A stretch of 32,593 nucleotides of DNA from an uncultured Verrucomicrobiota bacterium (GCA_945834475.1 CAMAHK010000018.1:1-32593); one strand, 5' to 3'. Numbered from the stretch's first letter, positions 7,183 to 16,028 are shown. Translations and numbers: made by a program. The notes: generated by a model from the letters alone, not told the origin.

Positions 7183-7718
7183 GTGACAATGCCCGAGTCG
7201 ATTACCGGGACGTCCTTGCGGCACTCGGGGCGATGATGGCCGAGGCTGGCGACGAGGGAGTCGTCGCCGAGCCTTACGTCACGCTCGACGGCTATGAACT
7301 CGCGGAGGACTATCAGCTTGAGCGGATCCGGATTGGACGCGGCTATTCGCTTGAAATCTGCGGACTCACGCTGTGCTACGATGAGATCGGACACACATGG
7401 AACCTTGATCCGAACGAGATCGCTGGGAGCGCGGCTGCGCTCAAGGACCTGGACGAGTATCTCTGCGATCACGTCGTGAGGGACGACAGCTGGGAATACG
7501 AAAGTTCGGAGCTTACGATGGATGACCTCGTCGAGTTCGTGAACGAGACGCTGTTCGCCTGCGAGTTCTACACGGACGAGGACAGCTCCAATGTCTATGT
7601 GAAGGACTGGTCGGCGGACGAGGACTTCTTCGAGGACAAGACGCTTATCTCGTCCGACCGCGCAATCGACCTCCTCGCCGCAAACCCGAGCTACTGGCTC
7701 GACGAAACCTACTTGTAA
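7179..7718 (+). CDS. Highly acidic hypothetical protein
   Basis: 179 aa. D+E is about 44 against about 10 K+R by manual count. ATGA overlap with the upstream ORF. Confidence 0.65.
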   Translation: MSDNARVDYRDVLAALGAMMAEAGDEGVVAEPYVTLDGYELAEDYQLERIRIGRGYSLEICGLTLCYDEIGHTWNLDPNEIAGSAAALKDLDEYLCDHVVRDDSWEYESSELTMDDLVEFVNETLFACEFYTDEDSSNVYVKDWSADEDFFEDKTLISSDRAIDLLAANPSYWLDETYL

Positions 7719-7729
7719 GAAAGGATATT

Positions 7730-8143
7730 ATGAATTCGTATCTCAATGAAACCGATGAGGTGAGAAACCTCCGCAACCGCTTCTGCGAGTTGATCAAGAG
7801 CGGCGCGTCGCCGGCCATGTGCAAGCTGAAGTTCTGGGCGGAACTGAAGAACGCCGTCGTGCGGGAGGCCTTCAGGAAGACCGGCGAATCCGCTCCACCC
7901 GCAGCCTTGGAACCATTCGGCGTTCCCCGCGCCCGCGAGCTGACGGCTGTAATTCGCCGTCTGTACCGCCAATGGGACGCTGGCAAGCTGACGGACCAGG
8001 AGTTCCTCGACAAGGCTCATGCGGTCAATGCAGACTTCGAGGTGCTTCTTGAGTACGATAAGGTTTCTGACGAAGAGATGATGAGATACCACGACGAGTA
8101 TTCGTCATCAATTGAAGCGGCTACGGAGACGGTTTGTCTTTAA
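7730..8143 (+). CDS. Hypothetical protein
   Basis: Start preceded by aagaaaggatatt. Third or fourth member of the same small-ORF operon. Confidence 0.6.
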   Translation: MNSYLNETDEVRNLRNRFCELIKSGASPAMCKLKFWAELKNAVVREAFRKTGESAPPAALEPFGVPRARELTAVIRRLYRQWDAGKLTDQEFLDKAHAVNADFEVLLEYDKVSDEEMMRYHDEYSSSIEAATETVCL

Positions 8144-8190
8144 TCAAATTATACAATAAAACAATGGATATTTGATATAATATGAATGTC

Positions 8191-8619
8191 ATGAAACGAG
8201 TAAACAAAGAGGTCGCACAATTGAGGGCTTTTACGGTTCACCCTGGATGGGCGTGGGCTCTCTTGGCTGGTGTCAAGAAACAGGAGTGGAGGACATTTCT
8301 TCCTAACCCGCGCGAGGGCGAGTGTGCCATTCACGTCTCGAAGAGTTATACGCGCGCGCAGTGGCAGCGTGAAGCGGATAGCGTAAAAGAATGGTGGCGG
8401 CGCAAGCTTCCGCCGTATGAAGAACTCGTGGAGAACTGGTGCGGAAAGGTTGTCGCGATTTGTAACTACAAGGCGAGCGAAGAAGACTGGGAGGACGATG
8501 CCTATGGCTGGCACATCTCGAAGGTGCGCAAGCTGAAGAAGCCGTTTGCGACGAAGGGTGCTCTCAAGCTCTGGAGAATGTCGCCGGAAGTGACGGCACA
8601 GACGATGGAAGCGCTTTAA
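8191..8619 (+). CDS. ASCH-domain (PUA-like) protein
   Basis: RAFTVHPGWAWALLAGVKKQEWRTFLPNPREGECAIHVSKSY matches the ASCH N-terminal pattern. TGATATAAT is at 8173-8181. The alternative start is 8182. Confidence 0.7.
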   Translation: MKRVNKEVAQLRAFTVHPGWAWALLAGVKKQEWRTFLPNPREGECAIHVSKSYTRAQWQREADSVKEWWRRKLPPYEELVENWCGKVVAICNYKASEEDWEDDAYGWHISKVRKLKKPFATKGALKLWRMSPEVTAQTMEAL

Positions 8620-8639
8620 TTCAGTAAGGGATTGATGCA

Positions 8640-10181
8640 ATGATTTCGGACGACCTCAAGAAGTCGATTGATCGAATCTGGGATACGCTGTGGGCTGGCG
8701 GCCTCACGAATCCGCTGACCGACGTCGAACAGATCACCTACCTGCTTTTCATGAAGCTGATCGACGACAACGAGACGCGGGCGGAGAAGAACGCCGCGAT
8801 ACTTGGCGGCGATGTGATTGATCCGATCTTCAAGAAGGGCGTCTGGAAGCCGGAGGGCGCGGCGAATGGGGTTGCTTACGATTCCCTGCGCTGGAAGAAC
8901 TTTTGTCACAAGTCGCCGGACAAGATGCTGTCGCTTGTGCGCGAATATGTCTTCCCGTTCATCAAGACGCTTGGCAAGGGCAAGGACACGGCCTTCTCCG
9001 CCTTTATGGCCGACGCCGTCTTCCTGATTCCCACGGCGAATGTACTCGTGACGCTAGTCGACGAAATCAGCGCGATGGATCTCAACAACAAGGATGCGAT
9101 GGGCGACGTGTACGAGGAACTCCTCAACCGCGTGGCGTCCTCCGGCACCAACGGTCAGTTCCGAACCCCGCGTCACATCACCGAGATGATCATCGAGATG
9201 CTCGAACCGACGCTCGACGACACGGTCATGGATCCTGCGATGGGGTCGGCCGGATTCCTTCTCTCGGCCATCTCCTTCGCCAAGAAGCGCTATCCCCAGC
9301 AGCTCAAGAAGGCGGCGACGCTCAAGCGCTTCAAGTCGTCCTTCGTCAACGGGTTTGACACCGACCCGACGATGCTCCGAATCGGCGCGATGAACCTGAT
9401 GCTCCACGGCATTGAGTCGCCGAGCATCGCCTACCGTGATTCGGTTAGCGAGGACAACACCGACCGCGCCTGCTGTACGGTGATCGCCGCGAATCCGCCG
9501 TTCACTGGTACAATCTTTCAGGACTCGGTCGCGAAGGATATTCTCGCCATCACGAAGACGGGCAAGACCGAGCTCCTCTTCCTGTCGCTGTTCGTGCGGC
9601 TTCTGAAAATCGGCGGGCGGTGCGGCTCGATCGTGCCGCAGGGCGTTCTGTTCGGAAGTTCCTCTGCGCATCTCGCGATCCGAAAGGAACTTGTCGAACA
9701 CCAGCGCCTCATTGGTGTTCTTTCTCTCCCGAGCGGAGTCTTTCAGCCGTATTCGGGCGTTGCGACGGCAGTGCTGTTCTTTCAGAAGACGGACAACGGC
9801 GGGACGGAGGACGTCTGGTTCTACGACATGAAGGCCGACGGACTCTCCCTCGACCAGAAGCGCGAGAAGATCAAGGAGAACGACATCCCCAACATCATCA
9901 ACCGCTACAACGAGTGGAAGATGCGTGGCCTCGAAGGCGAGGGGCATCCGTGGAGCGTCGAACTGGACAAGTCGATCGTCTTTACGGACCGCAAGGCCAA
10001 GTGCTTCACCGTCCCCAAGGCTGAGATCGTCGCCAACAACTACGACCTCTCGTTCAACAAGTACCGCGAAGTCGAGCAAGTCAAGGAAGACCTCCCGCCC
10101 GTCAAGGATCTCGTCCGCCAGATCGAAAAGTTGACCGCCGATTTCGATAAGGGCTTCGCCGCACTGAAGGGGACACTGTGA
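8640..10181 (+). CDS. hsdM: Type I restriction-modification system, methyltransferase subunit HsdM
   Basis: Contains GQFRTPRHITEMIIEMLEP, VMDPAMGSAGFL and NPPFTG (NPPF motif IV). Confidence 0.97.
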   Translation: MISDDLKKSIDRIWDTLWAGGLTNPLTDVEQITYLLFMKLIDDNETRAEKNAAILGGDVIDPIFKKGVWKPEGAANGVAYDSLRWKNFCHKSPDKMLSLVREYVFPFIKTLGKGKDTAFSAFMADAVFLIPTANVLVTLVDEISAMDLNNKDAMGDVYEELLNRVASSGTNGQFRTPRHITEMIIEMLEPTLDDTVMDPAMGSAGFLLSAISFAKKRYPQQLKKAATLKRFKSSFVNGFDTDPTMLRIGAMNLMLHGIESPSIAYRDSVSEDNTDRACCTVIAANPPFTGTIFQDSVAKDILAITKTGKTELLFLSLFVRLLKIGGRCGSIVPQGVLFGSSSAHLAIRKELVEHQRLIGVLSLPSGVFQPYSGVATAVLFFQKTDNGGTEDVWFYDMKADGLSLDQKREKIKENDIPNIINRYNEWKMRGLEGEGHPWSVELDKSIVFTDRKAKCFTVPKAEIVANNYDLSFNKYREVEQVKEDLPPVKDLVRQIEKLTADFDKGFAALKGTL

Positions 10182-10366
10182 TGGGAGTGAAGTCGATGAA
10201 AGGCGCGGAATCGCAGAACGTCGAGTATAAGCGCAGCTGGCACGACAACGGTGATACTCAAGGTGATACCCAAGGTGATACTCAAGGTGTTACTCAAGGT
10301 GTTACCCAAGGTGTTACTCAAGATAGCGGGCATTGGGAAGTTGTCTCTGAGAAGGGGGCGGTCTGA
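10181..10366 (+). CDS. Mini-ORF: AlbA_2-like N-terminal sliver fused to (G[DV]TQ)6
   Basis: MGVKSMKGAESQNVEYKRSWHD resembles the start of AlbA_2 putative DNA-binding proteins, but the domain core is absent. The 3' end overlaps hsdS (TGATG). Confidence 0.55.
   Translation: MGVKSMKGAESQNVEYKRSWHDNGDTQGDTQGDTQGVTQGVTQGVTQDSGHWEVVSEKGAV
10250..10321 (+). repeat. 12-bp tandem repeat, 6 copies (GGTGWTACYCAA)
   Basis: GGTGATACTCAA GGTGATACCCAA GGTGATACTCAA GGTGTTACTCAA GGTGTTACCCAA GGTGTTACTCAA. Confidence 0.97.
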
Positions 10367-11529
10367 TGGGTGTGCGGGAAACCACAAAGATCGCAAAGAT
10401 CGCAAAGGTGCGGTTGGGGGATGTGTGCTCAATAAACATGGGTCAGTCTCCCGATTCAAAGAGTTACAACTCTGAAGCTCGTGGACTTCCGTTTTATCAG
10501 GGCAATGCTGACTTTGGTGATGATCATCCAACGCCCCGCGTATGGTGCGATACGCCTACTAAAGTTGCTGAAGTTGGCGAAATACTGATTTCGGTTCGAG
10601 CCCCAATCGGTGCGTTAAATTTTGCCAATGAACGGTGTTGCATTGGACGTGGGCTTGCGTCATTAAATCCTAGCAGTGAGATTATTCCTCGATATTTATA
10701 TTATTCATTAAGAAGCAAGAATGAAGAGTTGAATCTAAGAGGAACTGGGAGTACGTTCAAGGCAATAAACAAGAAATCATTAGCTACCGTAGAATTTTTC
10801 CTTCCATCGCTCCCTGAGCAGAAGCGGATTGCGGAGGAGCTGGATCAGATTTGTGAACTGAAGAAGAATGCGGAAGAGCGTCTCGCGCTGATGGATCAGC
10901 TTGTCAAATCCCGGTTTGTCGAGATGTTTGGGAATGTGGTTAGAAATGATCGGGGGTGGACAATCTCAAAGTTTGGTGAGGTAACTGATTCGCGTTTGGG
11001 AAAGATGCTCGACGCCAAAAAGCAAACAGGGCTACATAAACGGAAATACCTAGCGAATTTTAATGTTCAGTGGTTTAAAATTGATGCGTCTGAATTACAT
11101 GAGATGGATTTTGACGAGGCTGATCGACTCGAATTCGCACTTAAGGATGGAGACCTATTGGTTTGTGAAGGTGGCGAATCTGGTAGGTGCTGCGTTTGGC
11201 GGAACCAGATAGAGAACTGCTATTATCAAAAAGCATTACATCGCGTACGTTGCCATGCCGATAAGCTTGATCCTGATTTTCTCTCTTATTGGTTCTTGAT
11301 GAGCTGTAAGGGACATGCGTTTGATCATATCCTTGGGGCAAAGGCAACGATCGCCCATTTGCCAGGCGTTAAGCTGAAGGCATTGGATGTTGTTGTTCCT
11401 CCAATAGCCCTCCAGTGCGAGTTTGCCGCGTTCGTGGCTGAGGTCGACAAATCGAAATTTGTCTTGCGCGAGACGGTGGCGCGAATGGAAACGCTCTACA
11501 AGGCGAAGCTTCAGGAGTATTTCGGATGA
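10366..11529 (+). CDS. hsdS: Type I R-M specificity subunit HsdS with two target recognition domains
   Basis: Two TRD-like halves separated by LPSLPEQKRIAEELDQICELKKNAEERLALMDQLVKSRFVEMFG, with a second conserved region at the C-terminus. Confidence 0.95.
   Translation: MGVRETTKIAKIAKVRLGDVCSINMGQSPDSKSYNSEARGLPFYQGNADFGDDHPTPRVWCDTPTKVAEVGEILISVRAPIGALNFANERCCIGRGLASLNPSSEIIPRYLYYSLRSKNEELNLRGTGSTFKAINKKSLATVEFFLPSLPEQKRIAEELDQICELKKNAEERLALMDQLVKSRFVEMFGNVVRNDRGWTISKFGEVTDSRLGKMLDAKKQTGLHKRKYLANFNVQWFKIDASELHEMDFDEADRLEFALKDGDLLVCEGGESGRCCVWRNQIENCYYQKALHRVRCHADKLDPDFLSYWFLMSCKGHAFDHILGAKATIAHLPGVKLKALDVVVPPIALQCEFAAFVAEVDKSKFVLRETVARMETLYKAKLQEYFG
10383..10409 (+). repeat. 9-bp tandem repeat, 3 copies, at the hsdS 5' end
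   Basis: CACAAAGAT CGCAAAGAT CGCAAAGGT. Confidence 0.85.
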
Positions 11530-11610
11530 GCTGTGTGTGAGGTGCGTATGATCTCTGGATTCTTGCGATTGCCTTAAGTCTGTCCGCAATGGTATAATTC
11601 AAAGCAAGAG

Positions 11611-11841
11611 ATGAGCGAGCAAGATATCAATGATGCGAACCTGCTGGTTGTCATAGCCGTTGATGGCTATGCCCGTCGGCACCATGTCTCTGCGTCGGAA
11701 GCGTACGGGTATCTGTCGAGCAAGGCGATCCCTCAGGTCATTCGCGAGAATTACGCGACGCTGCATATGCAGGATCCGTTCGAGGTCGTTGATTTTGTCG
11801 AGGATGTCCTGAAGCGGGAGACGGAGGTTATCAATGGGTGA
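11611..11841 (+). CDS. DUF3791-like small protein
   Basis: NDANLLVVIAVDGYARRHHVSASEAYGYLSSKAIPQVIRENYATLHMQDPFEVVDFVEDVLKRE. TGGTATAAT is at 11590-11598. Confidence 0.65.
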   Translation: MSEQDINDANLLVVIAVDGYARRHHVSASEAYGYLSSKAIPQVIRENYATLHMQDPFEVVDFVEDVLKRETEVING

Positions 11842-12055
11842 ATACATCTACAAGGGGCAGGATGTCACGATTTGCGTGCTGATTCAGATTGAGAATGTCG
11901 TGCGAATTCTTGCCCGGCGTGAGGGCTGTGTGTTTGATGAGATGCTTGGGCGTTTTTATTGTTCGAGGACATACAGGAACCTGATCAATCCAGACTGCGG
12001 GCTCTGGGCCGAAAGTGCGGACTATATCGCCGACGATTTTGCGCGTGTTGCATGA
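11834..12055 (+). CDS. Small protein overlapping the DUF3791-like ORF (TA-like pair)
   Basis: MGEYIYKGQDVTICVLIQIENVVRILARREGCVFDEMLGRFYCSRTYRNLINPDCGLWAESADYIADDFARVA. 8-bp overlap with the upstream ORF. Confidence 0.55.
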   Translation: MGEYIYKGQDVTICVLIQIENVVRILARREGCVFDEMLGRFYCSRTYRNLINPDCGLWAESADYIADDFARVA

Positions 12056-12077
12056 GTTGTCGGATGGAGTCTTTTGG

Positions 12078-15000
12078 ATGAGCTTTTACAAGAAGATTTC
12101 TGATGCGATTGGTGCGGCCTTGTCCGGCAATGATGCTGTTGCGCTTGCGAAGGTTGCGCGTGATGCCGTCATGTCGGCGGCGAAGCGGCTCTTCGAGCAC
12201 AAGGGCGTGGGGCTTGATGACGATATCACTTTGATTGAGCTGATTCATTCGCCCGTCGTCGAGGAGTTCGTCGGAACGGCAGAGGCTGTTGCCGCGCTCG
12301 ATTTCGTGCGTATCCTCGGCACGAATGCAGATCACGAACGCGGAGTGAAGAAGACGAGGGCCGCGCAGGCTGCGAAGACGGCGCTCGACTTTGCTGCGCT
12401 TGTCGGAGCGGCCGTTGAGCCGGGGAGTGTCACGCCGCCGACAAGCTTCGCGCCTGCCTTGACTGAGGCCGAGACACGTCGCCTTTACATCGACACGTAT
12501 CTTGAGGAGGCGGGATGGAAGGTCTCGGAGGTGAAGGGTGAGACCAATCCAGATGGTGCATCCGTCGAGGTCAAGGTGACGGGGATGCCGCCGGATGGAC
12601 AGGATGGCTTCTGCGACTATGTGCTGTTCGGGGCGGACGGGAAGCCGCTGGCGGTTGTCGAGGCGAAGAAGACGTCTGTCAGTGAGGAGAAGGGGCGTGT
12701 TCAGGTTCAGCGTTACGGCGAGTGTCTGGAGCGTCAGTATGGTGTGAAGCCCGTCCTCTACTACACGAACGGTTACACCATCAAGTGTCTGGACCGTGTC
12801 TACGCGGAGCCTCGTCGCCTGGTTGCGTTCCATACACGCAAGGAGCTTGAGCGGATGCACGCGCTGCGTTCGCGCGGGAGGATCGGGGACATGAACCCCA
12901 ATCCCGAAATCGCGGGACGTCCTTACCAGAGTACGGCAATCAAGAGCATCTGCGAACATCTCGACGGCAAACACCGGAAGGGGCTTCTCGTCCTCGCCAC
13001 TGGAACGGGCAAGACGCGCGTCTCAATTGCTCTGATTGATGTTTTGACGCGTAATGGCTGGATTAAGAATGTTCTCTTTCTGGCCGACCGCCGGGAACTC
13101 GTCCGTCAGGCGCACAAGGAGTTTGAGAAACAGCTGCCCAATATGACTTACTCCGTTCTGTCGGACAAGAAGCTCCGTGGGAAGGAGGATGCTCGGATCA
13201 TGTTCTCGACGCATCAGACGATGATTCGGTACATCGATGCTGAGGCGAAGAAGTTTACTCCGGGACGTTTTGACCTCATTGTCATTGACGAGGCGCACCG
13301 CTCAATCTTCAACAAGTACGGTGCGATCTTCCGTTACTTCGATTCGCTGTTGGTCGGCCTGACGGCGACACCGAAGGAGGATGTTGACGCGAACACCTAT
13401 AAGATCTTTGACTGCGAGAGCGGAAGTCCGAACTTCTCGTATCAGATCGAGGAGGCCGTGAAGGCGGGCTGGCTCGTCGACTGGGAGCTTTTCAATAAGA
13501 CAACGGATGTTTTGAGTTACGGCATCCACTACGATGAACTTTCTGAAGAGGAGCGCAAAGCTGCCGATGAGCTTTTCGGGGATGCAGGCTATGACGAGAC
13601 ACCAGAGTATGTCTCGAACTCCAAGATCTTCAAGGCGGTCTATAATACGAAGACGGTCGACCTGGTCCTTCAGGATCTCATGAAGCTCGGCTTCAAAGTC
13701 GGAGGAGGTGACATGCTCGGCAAGACGGTCGTCTTTGCCATGAATCACCATCATGCCGAGATGATCGTCGAGCGATTCAAGAAGCTCTATCCCCAGTATC
13801 CCGAGGAATACTGTCAGCTGATCGACAACTACGAGAAGTTCGCCGATACGCTCATTGATGATTTCAAGACCAAGCCCGGCTTCCGAATCGCAGTCTCGGT
13901 CGATATGCTCGACACGGGTATCGACGTGCCGGAGATCCTGAATCTTGTCTTCTTCAAGCAGGTGAAGTCGAAAATCAAGTTCATTCAAATGGTCGGGCGT
14001 GGAACGCGGACGTGCGAAGATGTCTTCGGCCCCGGTCAGCATAAGAAGAAATTCCGTGCCTTTGACTGGTGCGGTAACTTCGAGTATTTTGGCATGGGAG
14101 GCAAGGGGTCCGAGGACGGTGGGTTGACGAAGTCGCTCACGCAGACCTTGTTTGAGCTTAGGCTTTCGCTTGCCCGTCAGCTTCAGCACGTCGATCACCA
14201 GCAGTTCCCTTGGCGCAAGGCTTATCGGAAGGAGTTGGCGACGGGTCTTCATGCGGCGACCGTCCTGCTCAAGTCGCGAACCGCCCGAATTGACGTGCGT
14301 GAAAATCTTCCTCATATCGACAAGTATGTGAGCGAAGATGCCTGGAAGGCGATTTCGCCTATGGCTGAGTCCGAGATCTCGACATTCATTGCTCCTCTTG
14401 TTGAAAGCGAAGAGGGCAACGAGTTCGTCAAGATGTTCGACGCGCGGATGCTCAGAATCGAGAATGTTATCGCTTCCGGCGCAGACATCGAGAAGGCCAA
14501 GGTGGACGTTCGCGCGGTCAGGAAGACAGCGAAGGCGCTACAGGGGCTTGGCACGATTGACGAGATTGCGGCCAAGGCAAAGGAGCTTAAGGAGCTTGTG
14601 AATGACGAGCTCTGGCTCAAGCCGGAAATTGAACGCATCGAGACGCTGCGCAAGGAGCTTCGGATGCTCATGCCCTATCTCAAGGACGAGAAAAAGGCAC
14701 TTGTCGACCTGCAGATCGACGATCGGGTTCAGGAGCGGATGGGCGCGGGCTGGATGCCCGACGTGAAAACCTATCGTGAGAAGGTGATCGACTATCTCCT
14801 AAAGCATTCGGACTCGCCAGTCATCGCCAAGATCCGTGCGCTTGAGAAGCTCTCTCGCAAGGATATGGATGAGATCGAGCGAGTTTGTTTTGAAGAGCTT
14901 GGAACACGAGAGGACTTCGAGGCCGAGAATGAAGATGTGGGCGGACGTTCGCTGGCCGGGTTCCTCCGCAGTCTCACGGGACTTGATCAAGCTGCGGTCA

Positions 15001-15230
15001 ATAGGTGCTTTGGAGAGTTCCTCAATGACAGTACGCTGACGGCAGATCAGCAGTCGTTCGTCTCGGAGGTGATCGATTACCTGATGGCCAACGGCGAGGT
15101 CAGCGTCGACGATCTGAAGACCAAGGCTCCGTTCAATGATATGGATCTGGCGGAGATCTTTGGGGGTCGTTACGATGTCTTGCTGAAGATTCGTGATGCG
15201 ATTGTTGAACTTGAATCCATAGCCGTGTAA
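12078..15230 (+). CDS. hsdR: Type I R-M restriction subunit HsdR
   Basis: VVEAKK nuclease motif; ATGTGKT Walker A; DEAH (VIDEAHRSIFNKYG); LTATPKED; VGRGTRT. Start taken as ATG 12078 within the longer ORF. Confidence 0.95.
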   Translation: MSFYKKISDAIGAALSGNDAVALAKVARDAVMSAAKRLFEHKGVGLDDDITLIELIHSPVVEEFVGTAEAVAALDFVRILGTNADHERGVKKTRAAQAAKTALDFAALVGAAVEPGSVTPPTSFAPALTEAETRRLYIDTYLEEAGWKVSEVKGETNPDGASVEVKVTGMPPDGQDGFCDYVLFGADGKPLAVVEAKKTSVSEEKGRVQVQRYGECLERQYGVKPVLYYTNGYTIKCLDRVYAEPRRLVAFHTRKELERMHALRSRGRIGDMNPNPEIAGRPYQSTAIKSICEHLDGKHRKGLLVLATGTGKTRVSIALIDVLTRNGWIKNVLFLADRRELVRQAHKEFEKQLPNMTYSVLSDKKLRGKEDARIMFSTHQTMIRYIDAEAKKFTPGRFDLIVIDEAHRSIFNKYGAIFRYFDSLLVGLTATPKEDVDANTYKIFDCESGSPNFSYQIEEAVKAGWLVDWELFNKTTDVLSYGIHYDELSEEERKAADELFGDAGYDETPEYVSNSKIFKAVYNTKTVDLVLQDLMKLGFKVGGGDMLGKTVVFAMNHHHAEMIVERFKKLYPQYPEEYCQLIDNYEKFADTLIDDFKTKPGFRIAVSVDMLDTGIDVPEILNLVFFKQVKSKIKFIQMVGRGTRTCEDVFGPGQHKKKFRAFDWCGNFEYFGMGGKGSEDGGLTKSLTQTLFELRLSLARQLQHVDHQQFPWRKAYRKELATGLHAATVLLKSRTARIDVRENLPHIDKYVSEDAWKAISPMAESEISTFIAPLVESEEGNEFVKMFDARMLRIENVIASGADIEKAKVDVRAVRKTAKALQGLGTIDEIAAKAKELKELVNDELWLKPEIERIETLRKELRMLMPYLKDEKKALVDLQIDDRVQERMGAGWMPDVKTYREKVIDYLLKHSDSPVIAKIRALEKLSRKDMDEIERVCFEELGTREDFEAENEDVGGRSLAGFLRSLTGLDQAAVNRCFGEFLNDSTLTADQQSFVSEVIDYLMANGEVSVDDLKTKAPFNDMDLAEIFGGRYDVLLKIRDAIVELESIAV

Positions 15231-15263
15231 GTAGTGGTCTAATGGCCTGCAAGAGGACTTGAA

Positions 15264-16028
15264 ATGAGTGAAGAGAGAGCAGTTCAAACGATGTCATGTT
15301 TTCTGCGCGAATCGCAGGAGCTGACATATGTGCTTGATGGCGATTCCTTGAAGGATGTCGTAACACTGATGGTGATGAAGGGATATTCGCAGATTCCCGT
15401 TCTTCACAACAAGATCGCTGTTCCACGGGAAATGTCAATTGTCGGCGTAATCACATGGGAGTCGATCGGAAAGTGCATGACCTCCGGCAGTTTCTCTCTT
15501 GGTACTCTTAAGGTTGCGGACTGTATGCTTCCGCGCGAACGGATCCGGTTCTGCCGGGAAACGGATGCAGTTAAGGACGTGGCCGAGAAAATGGCCGATA
15601 CTGAATTTGCAATCGTTCTTGACGAGACGCGGGCGGTACGGCGAATGGTGACATATTTCGATCTTGCGTCGCTGTATCTGGAAATGGTCAAGCCTTTCTC
15701 AATCATCGAGTCGATCGAAATGTCGATCCGGCGAATGCTGGAGGTGCTTTCGGTCGATGAGCTGAAGGCTGCGGGGAGAACGGACGAGCGTAAAGAGCGA
15801 ATCCAATCGGTCTCAGACCTTGAGTTCTCCGAATATCGAGCGCTCCTTTCGGCGTATTGGGATCGCCTCAATACGAATCTCTCTAAGAAGGTCGTACTCG
15901 ATGCGCTTGAGGATGTTAATATGATCCGCAATGCGGTGATGCATTTCCGTCCCGAGGGCGTGAGTCCGTCAGATGCGAAACTACTACAGGAAGTGAAGAG
16001 TCTTCTCTCGATGAGTGTGAAAGGCTGA
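15264..16028 (+). CDS. CBS-domain protein with a C-terminal HEPN-like segment
   Basis: N-terminal CBS pair-like region (DVVTLMVMKGYSQIPVLHN...VVGVITWESIG). C-terminal DLEFSEYRALLSAYWDRLNTNLSKKVVLDALEDVNMIRNAVMHF contains R-x4-H. Confidence 0.7.
   Translation: MSEERAVQTMSCFLRESQELTYVLDGDSLKDVVTLMVMKGYSQIPVLHNKIAVPREMSIVGVITWESIGKCMTSGSFSLGTLKVADCMLPRERIRFCRETDAVKDVAEKMADTEFAIVLDETRAVRRMVTYFDLASLYLEMVKPFSIIESIEMSIRRMLEVLSVDELKAAGRTDERKERIQSVSDLEFSEYRALLSAYWDRLNTNLSKKVVLDALEDVNMIRNAVMHFRPEGVSPSDAKLLQEVKSLLSMSVKG

Noticed and set aside
9054-10079. 341-aa minus-strand ORF within hsdM
   Set aside because: Shadow ORF; hsdM motifs are unambiguous on the plus strand.
10250-10321. CRISPR-like array
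   Set aside because: Contiguous 12-bp units with no spacers; in-frame coding repeat.
13302-14315. 337-aa minus-strand ORF within hsdR
   Set aside because: Shadow ORF antisense to helicase motifs.
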